Assembly: GCF_910592395.1 (NCBI RefSeq)
Contig: NC_088324.1
Location: 10,504,953-10,568,952, forward strand
DNA length: 64,000 bases
Source: Lineus longissimus
Taxonomy: Eukaryota; Nemertea; Pilidiophora; Heteronemertea; Lineidae
Reading direction: 5' to 3'
A program made the position numbers and the translations under genes. The notes under the pieces are model-generated. The model saw nothing but the letters and a program-made list of their open reading frames with translations. It searched no databases and was not told the DNA's origin. Positions 24,190 through 36,869 of this stretch are shown here, piece by piece (within the stretch, counting starts at the first letter, position 1; the number at the start of each line of letters is the position of its first letter).

Positions 24190-24916
24190 TATCGCTATCG
24201 ATCAACATTTATCTTCCATCTGACTTTTGCGATTTTAACTTTTTCTCTCGGAATTGCGTATCAGCAACGCGCAATTTGTTACAATACTCTGAAATTGCAC
24301 CCGCAATCTTTCTGAGAGATTCTCTGAGTATTCCAATTTTATTTCCATATCCTGCAATAGATACGACCCTATATCACCCTACGTGTACATGTATATCCTG
24401 TCAAATTGGCATGTTTAGAAATCACAGTATGCTCAAAGCAGCTGGTGTACGCATCAGTCAATAACTCTTAGCGTATAAGAGCCAAATGGCACTAAATGAA
24501 GATTGCAGCGGCGCCTTTTTTAACGGCAAAACCTCTCCCAGCACGTAATATTGGATAGGTCATTACTCTTATTTTATACCTGTGTTTTCCAATAGTAGAC
24601 ATCAAAGAGTGCAACGGGATATGTATGCAAGTATCATATTATGAGTGCTGCGAGGTCGGAGAGTATACGCTCACAAGAAGAGGGAGTTTCGATCAAGCCA
24701 GTCAAATATAAGCCAAAGGCTAGCACAAATGCTGGCTTTCGTTGATAAATGTCATGCCGGCCGTTGAACGCTTGAAACGACTATCCTGGTACTAGCATTC
24801 GTCAAAGTATAGTACTTATCACAGTTTTAGCTGACCAGTCAATTCGTCGGAGTTATTGCTCATTTACTGATCTTGAAACTTTCATGGATGCGAATCGAGC
24901 CATCGTCGCCAAAACA
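24190..24916. other. no feature seen
   Basis: AT-rich sequence between the MITE and the tandem duplication. I see no exon, RNA gene or repeat that I can support. Confidence 0.4.
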
Positions 24917-25933
24917 AAAAAGGTTGCGGAAGACTGTGGACGACCTATGTAGCCAACGAGTCAAGGATAAGTCAAGGTCACCTCTAGGCTAATCACCGTT
25001 TACTTATTACGATCAACTACTGCAATTAGGGAGGGTTGTCACAACTGTGTGACCCGCCGCGAGATATTGCTTCTTGACGCGACCTTTAACAGTTTACGCA
25101 GCTTACCCAAGTCACGCAGATTTTTATGAGCATTGTCAAATTGCTCTGGGCAGTACAGTACCTCCGGTTGGCGAGGATTATTTATCTCGGTTTTGGCCGC
25201 CAGCCTATGTTGCATATTAGTCTAATAAGAGAATGCCCGTCACGTCTGCAATCTCCGGAATCCGCCAAAGAATCGATATTCAGACATGGCTATTTTATAA
25301 ATGTCCGCCCTGATTGAGGGATCCTTGGTATCCTCTCTAAAGCATGCTTTATCCTGGTTCTTGGTTTACACATTGATTAATAGGCCAGCTTCGTACCATC
25401 AACATTCAGCGGTGGCGAGTTATTAAAAAGGTTGCGGAAGACTGTGGACGACCTATGTAGCCAACGAGTCAAGGATAAGTCAAGGTCACCTCTAGGCTAA
25501 TCACCGTTTACTTATTACGATCAACTACTGCAATTAGGGAGGGTTGTCACAACTGTGTGACCCGCCGCGAGATATTGCTTCTTGACGCGACCTTTAACAG
25601 TTTACGCAGCTTACCCAAGTCACGCAGATTTTTATGAGCATTGTCAAATTGCTCTGGGCAGTACAGTACCTCCGGTTGGCGAGGATTATTTATCTCGGTT
25701 TTGGCCGCCAGCCTATGTTGCATATTAGTCTAATAAGAGAATGCCCGTCACGTCTGCAATCTCCGGAATCCGCCAAAGAATCGATATTCAGACATGGCTA
25801 TTTTATAAATGTCCGCCCTGATTGAGGGATCCTTGGTATCCTCTCTAAAGCATGCTTTATCCTGGTTCTTGGTTTACACATTGATTAATAGGCCAGCTTC
25901 GTACCATCAACATTCAGCGGTGGCGAGTTATTA
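24917..25933 (+). repeat. 508-bp tandem duplication, copies look identical
   Basis: Copy 1 spans 24917-25424 and copy 2 spans 25425-25932, with a shift of exactly 508 nt. Reading both side by side I found no difference, including the same 63-codon open frame at 25126 and 25634. The match breaks at a short A-run at the left edge and after the ttatta at the right edge. It is either a very recent duplication or an assembly artefact. Confidence 0.92.
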
Positions 25934-26906
25934 GCAGCTCTATCGTTTCGGATCATTAGAAACCAAAGCTTCTAAATCCATAGAGATATAGCTTTGATTA
26001 GTACAGCGGAATCATCCCCGCAATAAGAGGTATAGGCATTGATTGATGGTAATACATTCGAATATCAATACATGCGAGGATATGGACACTGCTATGGAAT
26101 TTTCTTGCTATAAATAATGAGATCAATGTGATGCTTGGGCTTCACTGGGTCCGCCCGTCACACAGACATGAGGTTCATTGATACGGCTAAGTGCCATTGT
26201 GCACTTCCGCATTTCCCTGCCCTCGCGTATCGATACCTGTTGCTGTAAAGTTGTACCAGCTGTAGGTTACTATATAATTCAAAGGCTATGAACAGCTGCT
26301 TTGGTTTATGAACATTTCGTGAGAGAAAAAAACTTATCACGTTCTTCACATGTGTTCCTTGGCTATGCTTAGCAACATCTCGTTTTTAAACAGCCGTTCT
26401 ATTACTTGAAACCACTAAAACTAATGATGATAGTTTCAACATGTACAGTGTACAGCCAGCGGGGTACTATCAAGAATAAGAATGAAGACCAAGAATGTTG
26501 CAGAAATACGATGGCAAATAGTCTATTCTGCTTCCCATTTATAACCGTTATTGCCACTACAGTTCTCCCTGGAGCAACCATTAATTTTTTTTGTTATTTC
26601 TTCGTGTAAAAAACAAATCGCCTTCGTCCTCATAAACTTTCGCAGCCTGGGGACTTATTGAATAATTTCTGTAGTAGCTAAAGGGTGTTCATCAACAGAA
26701 TCGTGCCTTGCCTGCTCGCGGACATGGTGGAAGAGCGCTATACGGACTTGAAGGTCGCTCAGCGCGGATTAGCCGCTCAACGCATATCCGGAGATCCATG
26801 CGGTATAGTTGCTATTATCCAGATTCTGTGTGGTCAATTGAGAGTCCGATTCTTAAATCCTGAATACGCTTTATCATTTCAGGTCTACTGACAGAACCGA
26901 CCTGTA
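25934..26906. other. upstream region of stress protein gene 2
   Basis: No coding exon is supported. The final ~220 nt may include 5' UTR: the segment from 26687 is less AT-rich than its surroundings. No TATA box or other promoter element is clear. Confidence 0.35.
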
Positions 26907-29711
26907 ATGAGTCGAAAGTCCGAGGACCGTGGCAGCTCGGAGGAGCGCTACGAGGACAGGCCACTTAACCCGTGCCCAAAGAAGTACTTCCACCCCGAAC
27001 CGGGGAAATTAAAGGCTGTCATAATGTGTATTGACCCGAATGTGCATTCAGAGAGGGCATTTCAGTGTAAGTACAGAAAAAACAATTCTCCTTTTTGGCC
27101 TTATTACCATTTTTGTCATCATAAGTGTCAGGATATAACGCAGTCCGTCACTGACTTCATTGCAGATTTTATGGAGCACCTCTACCGGCCTGACCACCTC
27201 ATAGTCCTGGTCCATAGCGCTGAACACCCGAAGGCGTCTCTTGGTAAGACTTCAAAACGTAAGTTGCTTGTCCTGCTGCTTGAGATTCCCCTATCGGTGT
27301 TCCTCATGAAATAAGGCTCGGCGAATTCTGGAACTCGTTATCGTTAATTTTTCTTTAACTTCGGAAGCAACCGGAAACTCAAAGATTTTAGTTTTAATGT
27401 GTCTTGAAATATATTTATTGTGACGGTCAGACATCGCGGCCGATCAGAAATCGTGGTTTGGTAGTTCACATTTAAAGACAATGTTGTCAGCACTAAGCGA
27501 GCATTGATCAATCAACAGTGGTCAATTTTAAAGCAGTTTAAAACTCATGAAGTAAACGGTTGCAATACTTCGGAATCGAAGACATGTCGCAATCCCATGA
27601 ATCTGACTTTTTGAACTTTTAAGATTGAAATAAATCCAGAAGCCGCCATGTTACAGGCAGGCAGAACCTAATGTAATGAAATGCTGTAACACAGATTCAA
27701 CTATTGACATGCACGATAACTCCTTTCCTAATTAGAATACATAGCCCGTTTGAGGGAGATAAGGGCCAAGGAACTTGCAGACCTGAAAGGAGTCACATAC
27801 GGTGAGTCGGATGGCTTTATGTGAGTCTGACCGCTAACTTACATGCAGGAATACTTTAATTTTTACTAGAAATTATAATTTTTTTCCTTATGATTAGCAA
27901 GATGCATATTTTGATAAATCAATCATCCATTTCCAACATTTCGGAATGAGAAACTGTATGCATCATTATTTTGATTTATTAGGGAAACGTGCTTAAGCTA
28001 ATATCTCGTTTAGTTAATGCTTTTAGAGTTAGGTTTTCTAAATTGCACCAGTCCTCTGCCTTGACTTGATCACATTAACCCACTATTGGTTGAAACGTCA
28101 TTCAAGCAGTGTACTGAATATTGGCTAAAATTAAGGGGATAAAATGTCAGTGGACTGTGATGGGACAGTATTGGGGTTTCAGGCCACATCAAGCAATCGT
28201 AGCAACCACTCGGTGACAGTTTCAGGCGCAAAGATTGCACACGAAAAAAACCTGAAGTTGTATGTGGACGCCTATACCACCGAATTTTAACAAGAATTCT
28301 ACCTCTAGCCGGTGGGAAACGAATTAGGTTATTGAGAAGAAGCAGTCAGAACTGTGAACCATCTGACCATGAAATAATTTTAATTGCTGTTGCCTTTTGT
28401 GAGGAGCGCCGATAGGTTTACCTTAATTACTCCTTTTATTACTGTGTTGATGAATTTTGGTCCATAGATATGCGAAATGCTGTTTCAGTCAAGGGAGGCT
28501 TAGAAGGTAAATAAAATCGTTCTGCCCAGATATGCCAAATTTACAACTCGAGTACACGAATACAGTGCATATTTCTCATATGAAATCAACCCTGCATGTC
28601 TCCTCCAGTTGCTATCTAACATTGGCTGCAAATGGTTTCACTAACAGCCTCTTTTTTCACAAAACGTGACTGTCATAAAGAATATTTATATCGTATTTCG
28701 TCGGTCGTAGCTCTGCGTAAGACTTGCGCAACCTGCTTATTGTCTTGTGACCAAGACATGTGAATGGAAACAGCCTCGTGCGAAGCATCATTCCAGTTTC
28801 CTTATGCATGTCGTGGATTTTATTTCTATTAACTTTTTCTTTTTATCCAACATGGACAGCATTTAATGGTAAGCATTGTCTGCCGAGATGAAGATTTGTT
28901 AACTATTCAAATGTCAAAATGAATTAGCTAATTATTTCAAAATCCAGATGAAATGATTGTCACAGGCCGGCCAACACGCTTTGGGTTTGGACCAACATGC
29001 TCGCGTATGGTCTCTAAATGTATCAAGTGCGAGTATAAAACAACTTCTGGTGCTTTAAAACGTTATTGTAACAGTGTACTACCTTTTGAAACGACGAACT
29101 GATAACTTATTTGATAGACATGTATAATATACAATGTATACATGATACGGTAATGTTAATATTCGATTGTAACTTATTTTTTATTTATTACAGAACCCGG
29201 TGCTGGAACGGATGAAGAAATCACAAAAAAGGAGAGCGATCTGAGAACCCTGGAGGATTTCTTTGTTCACTATATGGATAAAAGGAAGGTGGGTTAAGGT
29301 ACAGACGTATTAATGAGGTTTTAAAAGAAAGTAAAGTCGTATAACTTTGTGGAACAGATGGAGGAAAATATCCGGTACAGTTATATAGCCTCCGTCATGG
29401 GTTTCGAAACATGGGTTTGCATGAGTTCGGCAGTCAACAATGTAGGGAAAAATTTCAAATGTAAATGCTTCGAAATCAATCCATATTTTTTTCAGATCCA
29501 ATACAAAAGTCGTTTCGTCTGGCATAATGGTAAAGCAGGGCAGGCCATAGTCCACATCGCCGAGGAAGAACGCGCCATTTTAATTGTGACGGGAAGTAGA
29601 GGACTCGGCAAAATTCGACGAACCATCCTCGGAAGTACGAGCGATTACGTCATGCACCACACAAACATTCCAGTGATGATATGTCCGAAGAAACATGACG
29701 ATGTGGAATAA
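26907..29711 (+). CDS. universal stress protein gene 2 (5 exons, 204 aa)
   Basis: Exons are 26907-27066, 27166-27243, 27736-27801, 29194-29288 and 29496-29711, with phases 1, 1, 1 and 0. All borders are GT/AG and the joined CDS is 615 nt. A polar N-terminal extension of about 33 residues precedes the first strand, KLKAVIMCIDPNVHSERAFQ. Exon 2 gives the helix and strand HLYRPDHLIVLVHSAEHPK. Exons 3 and 4 encode charged helical linkers. Exon 5 carries the ATP-binding signature GSRGLGKIRRTILGS and IPVMICPK. The first loop reads CIDPN where bacterial-type proteins have VDGS, so the first part of the nucleotide site differs. The last two introns match gene 1 in position and phase. Probably a cytosolic nucleotide-binding stress protein. 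Confidence 0.88.
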
Positions 29712-29712
29712 A
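29707..29712 (+). terminator. AATAAA overlapping the stop codon of stress protein gene 2
   Basis: The hexamer AATAAA contains the TAA stop (29709-29711). If it is used, the 3' UTR would be only about 10-30 nt. A second AATAAA lies at 30474-30479, which would give a UTR of about 770 nt. Confidence 0.35.
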
Positions 29713-30034
29713 AAATCGTCTCGTTTTACTCCGATTAACTTAACTCTACCCTACTCAAAAAATCCTCATGATTCAACCGTATTTGCTGATTTTCCATGAA
29801 CTTCAGGTGGAAGTGTGGATGTCTCGTATGCCACAACATCATTTTTAATGGAAACAATTGGTTGATATCTAAATGTGTAAGAGAATGAAATAGTTATGAT
29901 AAAGATTTTGACGTCGTTTGAATATGTTACTCGGATTTGGTCAATATAGAAAATAGGAGACAAAGCACCTTGGTGTAGTTACACGACATGTTGTCAAATC
30001 ATTGAAGCAGCTGTCCGCAGGTTTTAGTAAATGC

Positions 30035-30167
30035 TTGAAATGGCTTCCATATACATACGCGCGCTTAAGCGCCGGGTATTGAAATGGCCTCCATATACAT
30101 ACGCGCGCTTAAGAGCCGGGTATTGAAATGGCCTCCATATACATACGCGCGCTTAAGAGCCGGGTAT
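30035..30167 (+). repeat. 44-bp tandem repeat, three copies
   Basis: Units start at 30035, 30079 and 30123, exactly 44 bp apart. The unit is ttgaaatggcctccatatac followed by atacgcgcgcttaagagccgggta. Copy 1 differs from the others at a few bases; copies 2 and 3 look identical. It lies 3' of stress protein gene 2. Confidence 0.92.
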
Positions 30168-30412
30168 CACGCCCAAACGCTGATCAACGTCACATATATC
30201 ACGGAGATGGAGATCTAGGCTTCCGCAGTTTTGTTTACGCGTATTGCGCTTTTATCCAGTGGAAAGTAAAGAGGAATTATGCAAAATTTGACAGCTATCG
30301 TACCCCAGAACTACGACTGCAAAGACGTGTTCTAAGATCAAATCAGAATTATTGTGCAATTTTCATCTACTGTTAACAACTAGCGTTAGTGTTTTGTACA
30401 CATAGACGGATT

Positions 30413-30442
30413 GCTGTTGTTGTTGTTGTTGTTGTTGTTGTG
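30413..30442 (+). repeat. GTT/TTG microsatellite
   Basis: About nine consecutive GTT units, preceded by a near-repeat (ttgctgttg). Confidence 0.9.
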
Positions 30443-30479
30443 TTAAGTGACAAGCAATTAGAGTAGTGTACAAAATAAA

Positions 30480-32065
30480 CAAGGCTGCTCCTTGGTCATT
30501 TTTGTTACGTTTTTATTTGTTTGACTGCGCTCCCATAGGCGGCTTAAATATCCGAAAACAAACTACTTTTCAATCGTGAAATTATGGTGAAATTAAAATA
30601 TACAGAGCAAATTTGCTCACTTTCAATCGGTGTTCCACCAGATTTCGTCTGTATACTGCCGAAATTAAGTCGTGTTAAATGCATTAAAGTTGGTATGACA
30701 AACTGCCGCGCTTTTTAATTCGACATTATTGACATTTAACAGAGCATTCGCGAAACTCCCATGTTACTTAAAAAATATTTCTTCGACGAAAGTATATTTG
30801 TTCAAATGCCGGCATCAACTTGTCTATCTTTGAAATTTAATTATACCTCAGGCACACTGACAACTCTTTTTTCGTCAGTCAAATTTCGCCCACGTCTATA
30901 TTATTGTGGCACAATACAATAAAATTGTTCATCCAGCTAATTGATATATCAATTTTTTAAAACTCAAAGCTTATAAAACTCTAACGCGAGTTCTCCGGCA
31001 TACTCCAGGTTCTCAGAATAAGCCATCTTTTGCTTAACTCGTGTTATCGAGAAGGTCAATAAAAACCTGATAAAGGCACTCGTCACCTCGCGGCGATATC
31101 ATCAACATGGTCAAGGTTATAACAAGGTTACGCATTAAAATTTAATGCAATTGTCCAACTAATTCGCCTGGGTGATTTTACTTTCCTAAATCCTCGAAAT
31201 TAACATCTGTTGCTTTCATGGCGGACACAGGACAGTGAAATAATCGATGAAAGTGAGTTGGGCGCTATCGATTCATTGACAAGCGGGTCGATTACCCAAC
31301 GTTCATAATTCCCTATTCCACCTAACCAATGGTTGGTCCTGTTCAGGGTCACATGACATGATGACATCAGAATAGGCCTGCGTGGCACTCTTTCAAGGAA
31401 ATCGGCCATGATGGAAATCAGGAAATATTTCGATTTTGCTGTAAACTTTTCCGAAGAAAATGCATTTATTTAGGTAAGACCTTATAAAAAATATCTTGTG
31501 ATGTTGGAGTAAAATCAGAAGTACGTCCTATTTCATTTTGACCAAGAAAACTGATGCTAAATTCATGTCTTTTGCCACGTGTGCGGGCGATATCATATGC
31601 CAGAGAATCGAAGAGAAATGGGGCAGCCAAAGAGACCTATTTTTTACCCAATAATGACCTGATTTTAGGACCTAAACAGAAAGTCGCCATTTTTGGCATA
31701 TGTGAGAAAAGTTCTACCCTCAGGACTGCTGGTACCCCCCCCCCCCATGCCAGCTCCATCACGTTCTTGCAACCCCGGATGCAAATGAAACTTGCGCCTA
31801 CACGTTGCAAAATAGTTGACATCGCATTGGTCAGAGGTTGCCATCCAGAGCGAAAACAAGCCTAATAGACGACTTCGCACATGCTCAAATAAGCCTTTAT
31901 TTTGGGTGATAAACGCACATGCAAATCTAAATAGACGTAGAAAGCCAAAACAAAGTTTGTGCATAGGGGTCAATAAAGACACAACAAACAAAAGAGCACG
32001 TGGCGTGTTTCCTGCTGGCCCTCAACAGCTTCTTGCGAAGCTGAGATTAATACATGATAATACCA
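30480..32065. other. gene-poor region
   Basis: AT-rich sequence with a 12-nt C-run at about 31735-31746 and a short palindrome gcttcttgcgaagc near 32029-32042. That palindrome recurs near 32289-32301, at the far edge of the first 225-bp repeat copy. Short frames lack motifs. Confidence 0.4.
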
Positions 32066-32766
32066 CATGACTAATACCACAACAACAATTCCTCCTTCAG
32101 ATTCCGCACACAATCGCTGATCGTACCAGCAGTACCAAACTGGTTACCTAGAGCAACAAACCCGATCAAGAAGGCACCTGTCAAAGACCAATGAAGAATG
32201 TTTTTCATGAAAGTTTATTCCTCTGATCACTGGCCAAGGGATTCGCAGCAACGGACACAATACTATCATGGTGAGTTGATTACGTTGGCTTCTTGCGAAG
32301 CTTTTGGGTAACAACAAACCGGTAAACAAAATACCCCGTCATCGCAAAGCACGTGTTCTTTTGTTCCTCGTGCGTATATTTAGGTTCGTTTGGCTCTGAA
32401 CGGCCACCTCCGACTTGCGCTATATCAACTATAATCCAGCCAGCGCCACCCATCTTTTGTCATTGTAAAGTCAACAATACAAACGAAAATATTGACACTT
32501 TACGGACAATTTTACATCAGCTTTTAACATTTTAAAACATGACTAATACCACCACAACAATTCCTCCTTCAGATTCCGCACACAATCGCTGATCGTACCA
32601 GCAGTACCAAACTGGTTACCTAGAGCAACAAACCCGATCAAGAAGGTACCTGTCAAAGATCAATGACGAATGTTCTTCATGAATGAAGGTTGATTCCTCT
32701 GATCACTGGTCAAGTGATTCGCAGCAACGGACGCAATACTATCATGGTGAGTTGATTACGTTGGCT
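32066..32766 (+). repeat. two direct copies of a ~225-bp sequence
   Basis: The segment catgactaataccac...gagttgattacgttggct occurs at 32066-32290 and again at 32538-32766, in the same orientation. Identity is high, with scattered substitutions and a small insertion near gaatgaaggttgattc in copy 2. About 247 bp of unrelated sequence separates the copies. It has no coding capacity. Confidence 0.88.
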
Positions 32767-32769
32767 GGT

Positions 32770-33780
32770 TTCAAAGATGGTTTTGATTTTGACACTGAGA
32801 TTAAGTGTTAATCTTAGTGTTGATCTGTGGCTATTAATCCTGCTATCAGACTAAAACTAATACTTTGTTTTCTCTTAACACTTACACTGACACTAAAACG
32901 AAAACTTATGATAAAACCGGGATTGAAATCTGGTAAAGTGTTAGTTTTAACACCTAGATTTTGTCCTATCCTGGGGTTTAAGTGTCACACTTCACTTAGA
33001 AATCTAACCAAGGCTGTTACATAACATGTAAACAAAGCAGTTAATTTGCTATACTGGGTGCTTCAGTTTTGATCAAACTTGATTTAATGCGACAGGGTCT
33101 AGTCTACAGACCAAAGACTTTACAGACCTCGTTTTTTGGCTCTCACTTTTTTATTAGTGGTGATTTTCATAAAATCTAAAGTGATATCAGACCTCCAACA
33201 GTTTCCGCATATGCTCAAAAAGAAATTATGGAAAAAAATTAAATTTTAGTACCTTGATATTGAAGAAATAAAAGTCTGTAATTCTCAGAATTCTAAATAA
33301 GAAAAAACAGACCAACCTCAAAGGCAAATTAAGATATTTCAAAAACATTTTTTAAATAAAAGATTAAGTTTATTATGTGAAGGGTGATACAAAGATTATG
33401 AATATGTCAACGAACAATCGATAATATCAATAGTTAAAGAATTATCACGAATTTTCTGAACACCTCTCAAAACGTCAACAACAAAAAAAACATGGCCGCT
33501 GGGAAGGAAATTTTGGAGAAATTTTCCTTGCTTTCAAAGTCCATTTTTGGCTACTTTTACCGAATGACAACTTGTAATTTTGATTTATATCGAAAGCTTT
33601 AATAATAAACTTCACAACAATTCCATTCTGAATTGATTTCCGTTGTTTGACAAAAGAATACAAAGTGAAATTCTTTGTGATGATTTTGACATAAAAATCA
33701 TGCATGTTGTAGCCTAGATGAATGAACAGTGAAACCATGATGTGTATCCTATTCTCAAATTGTGCAGTAAAGCCATATAT
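32770..33780. other. no feature seen
   Basis: Strongly AT-rich DNA. The minus-strand frame at 33475-33738 is low-complexity and has no motif or splice context. Confidence 0.4.
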
Positions 33781-33781
33781 T

Positions 33782-34388
33782 ACTTGATAATTAGGCTCCT
33801 CTGTGATCTCAGTGAGATGTGTTCATTTGATAATTAGGGTTCTCTTTGATATTTGCCTCTCTTTGATCCCATGGTGAGATGTGTTCATTGGATAATTAGG
33901 CCTCTCTTTGATCTCATTGGATAATTAGGGTTCTCTTTGATATTAGTGAGATGTGTCATTAGACTTCTCTTTGATATTGGTGATATGTGTTCACTGATAA
34001 TCAGACCTCTCTTTAATGAAGGTGTATTCACTGGTTAATTTAAATTTTGATCTCATGGCGAGGATGTGTTCATTGGATAATTAGGCCTCTCTTTGATCTC
34101 ATGGTGAGATGTGTTCATTTTTGAATTATTAGAAGTCTCTTTGATATTGGTGAGATGTGTTCACTGATAATCAGACCTCTCTTTAATCAAGGTGTATTCA
34201 CTGGTTAATTAAAATTTGATCTTATGGTGAGATGTGTTCATTGGATAATAAGGCCTCTCTTTGATCATATTGGATAATTAGGGTTTTCTTTGATATTGGT
34301 GAGATGTGTTCATTGGATAATTAGACTTCTCTTTGATATTGGTGAGATGTGTTCACTGATAATCAGACATCTCTTTAATCAAGGTGTA
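33782..34388 (+). repeat. irregular AT-rich minisatellite
   Basis: The phrase ttggataattaggcctctct / ttgatctcatggtgagatgt / gttca recurs about ten times with variable spacing of roughly 45-110 bp and a higher-order pattern (gataatcagacctctctttaatcaaggtgtattcactgg appears three times). It abuts the 95-bp array on its right side. Confidence 0.8.
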
Positions 34389-36860
34389 TGAAGAATCCTA
34401 CCTAGAGGTGAGGGTAACTCAACCTCCTCCCCCTCCATAATAGTCCCCTTCTTGTTACTCAGTTGACGCATGTGGAGAGTTTATGAAGAATCCTACCAAG
34501 TGGTGAGGGAAACTTAGCCTCCTCCCCATCTATAAGAGTCCCCTTCTTGTTACTCAGTTGACACATGTGGAGAGTTTATGAAGAATCCTACATAGAGGTG
34601 AGGGTAACTTAACCTCCTCACCTCCATAAGAGTCTCCTTCTTGTTACTAAGTTGACACATGTGGAGAGTTTATGAAGAATCCTACTTAGAGGTGAGGATA
34701 AATCAGCCTCTTCTTCCTCCATAAGAGTCCCCTTCTTGTTACTCGGTTGACACATGGAGAGAGTTTATGAAGAAACCTTCTTAGAGGTGAGGGTAACTTA
34801 ACATCTTCCCCCTCCATCAGAGTCCCCTTTTTGTTACTCAGTTGCCACATGTGGAGAGTTTATGAAGAATCCTACCTAGAGGTGAGGGTAACTAAATCTC
34901 TTCCCCGACCATAAGAATCCCCTTATTGTAACTTAGTTAACACATGTGGAGAGATAATGAAGAATCCCACTTAGAGGTGAGGGTAACTTAGCCTCTTCCT
35001 CCTCCAAAAGAGTCCCCTTGTAGTTACTCAGTTGACACATGTGGAGAGTTTATGAAGAATCCTACTTTTAGATGAGGGTATCTTAGCCTCTTCCACCTCC
35101 ATAAGAGTCCCCTCCTTGTTACTCAGTTGACACATGTGGCGAGATTATGAAGAATCCTACCTTTAGATGAGGGTATCTTAGCCTCTTCCTCCTCCATAAG
35201 ATTCCCCTCCTTGTTACTCAGTTGACTCATGGAGTTCATGAATAATCCTACCTAGAGGTGAGGGAAACTTAGCCTCTTCCTCCCCCATGAGAGTCCCCTT
35301 CTTGTTACTCAGTTGACACATGTGGAGAGTTTATGAAGAATCCTACCTAGGGTAGGGTAGCTTAGCCTCTTCCTCCTCCATAAGAGCCCACTTCTTGTTA
35401 CTCAATGGACACATGGAAAGATGTTCTGAAGTATCCTACTTAGAGGGTAACTTAACCTCCTCCCTCTTCATATTGGTTACCTTCTTTTTAGTCAGTTGAC
35501 ACCTGAGGAAAGTTTAGGAAGAATCCTACCAGAGGGGAGTGTAACTTAGCCTCTTCCTCCTCCATAAGAGTACCCTTCTTGTTACTCAGTTGACACTTGT
35601 GGAGAGTTTATGAAGAATCCCACCTAGAGGATAGGGTAACTCAACCTCCTTCCCTCCATAAGAGTCCCCTTCTTGTTATTCAATTGACACATGGAGAGAT
35701 GTTATGAAGATTCCTATTAAGAGGGTTACTTAGCCTCCTCCCCCTCCATAAGAGTCCCCTTCTTGTTAGTCAGTTGACACCTGTGGAGAGTTTAGGAAGA
35801 ATCCTACTTAGAGGGAAGGGTAACTTAGCCTCTTCTACCTCCATAAGAGTCCCCTTCTTGTTACTCAGTTGACACATGTGGAGAGTTTATGAAGAATCCT
35901 ACCTAGGGTAGGGTAACTTAGCCTCTTCCACCTCCATAAGAGTCCCCTTCTTGTTACTCAGTTGACACTTGTGGAGAGTTTATGAAGAATCCTACCTAGG
36001 GTAGGGTAACTTAGCCTCTTCCTCCTCCATAAGAGTACCTTTCTTGTTACTCAGTTGACACTTGTGGAGAGTTTATGAAGAATCCTACCTAGAGGTTAGG
36101 GTAACTCAACCTCCTTCCCTCCATAAGAGACCCCTTCTTGTTAGTCAATTGACACCTGTGGAGAGTTTATGAAGATTCCTCCCTAGAGGTGGGGGTAACT
36201 TAGCCTCTTCCGCCTCCATAATAGTCCCCTTCTTGTTATTCAATTGACACATGGAGAGAGGTTATGAAGATTCCTACTAAGAGGGTAACTTAGCCTCCTC
36301 CCCCTCCATTTTGGTTCCCTTCTTGTTAGTCAGTTGACACCTGTGGAGAGTTTAGGAAGAATCCTACTTAGAGGGAAGGGTAACTTAGCCTCTTCCACCT
36401 CCATAAGAGTCCCCTTCTTGTTATTCAATTGACACATATGGAGATTTTTGAAGAATCCTACCTGGAGGGGGGGTAACTTAGCCTCCTCCCCCTCCATATT
36501 GGTTCCCTTCTTGTTAGTCATTTGTCACCTGTGGAGAGTTTAGGAAGAATCCTACTTAGTGGGAATGGTAACTTAGCCTCTTCCACCTCCATATTGGTTC
36601 CCTTCTTATTAGTCAGTTGGCACCTGTGGAGAGTTTATGAAGATTCCTACCTAGAGGTGGGGGTAACTTAGCCTCTTCCTCCTCCACAAGAGTCCCCTTC
36701 TTGTTACTCAGTTGACGCATGTGGAGAGTTTATGAAGAATCCTACCTAGAGGGGAGGGTAACTTAGCCTCTTCCTCGTCCATAAGAGTCCCCTTCTTGGT
36801 ACTCAGTTGACACCTCTGGAGAATTTATGAAGAATCCAAACCAGAGGGTAACTTCCCCCA
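34389..36860 (+). repeat. ~95-bp minisatellite array, about 26 units
   Basis: The unit reads roughly tatgaagaatcctacctaga, ggtgagggtaacttagcctc, ttcctcctccataagagtcc, ccttcttgttactcagttga, cacatgtggagagtt. Unit starts near 34481, 34576 and 34670 show 94-95 bp spacing. Copies differ by substitutions and small deletions, and some share variants (cattttggttcccttcttgttag; agagggtaacttag), which suggests higher-order duplication. No frame stays open across the array on either strand. Confidence 0.92.
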
Positions 36861-36869
36861 TGAGCCTAC

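Noticed and set aside
36330-36521. Minus-strand frame in the minisatellite with repeated KKGT-MEGEEAKLP-like words
   Set aside because: The repetition comes from the ~95-bp DNA unit; the frame does not stay open in neighbouring units.
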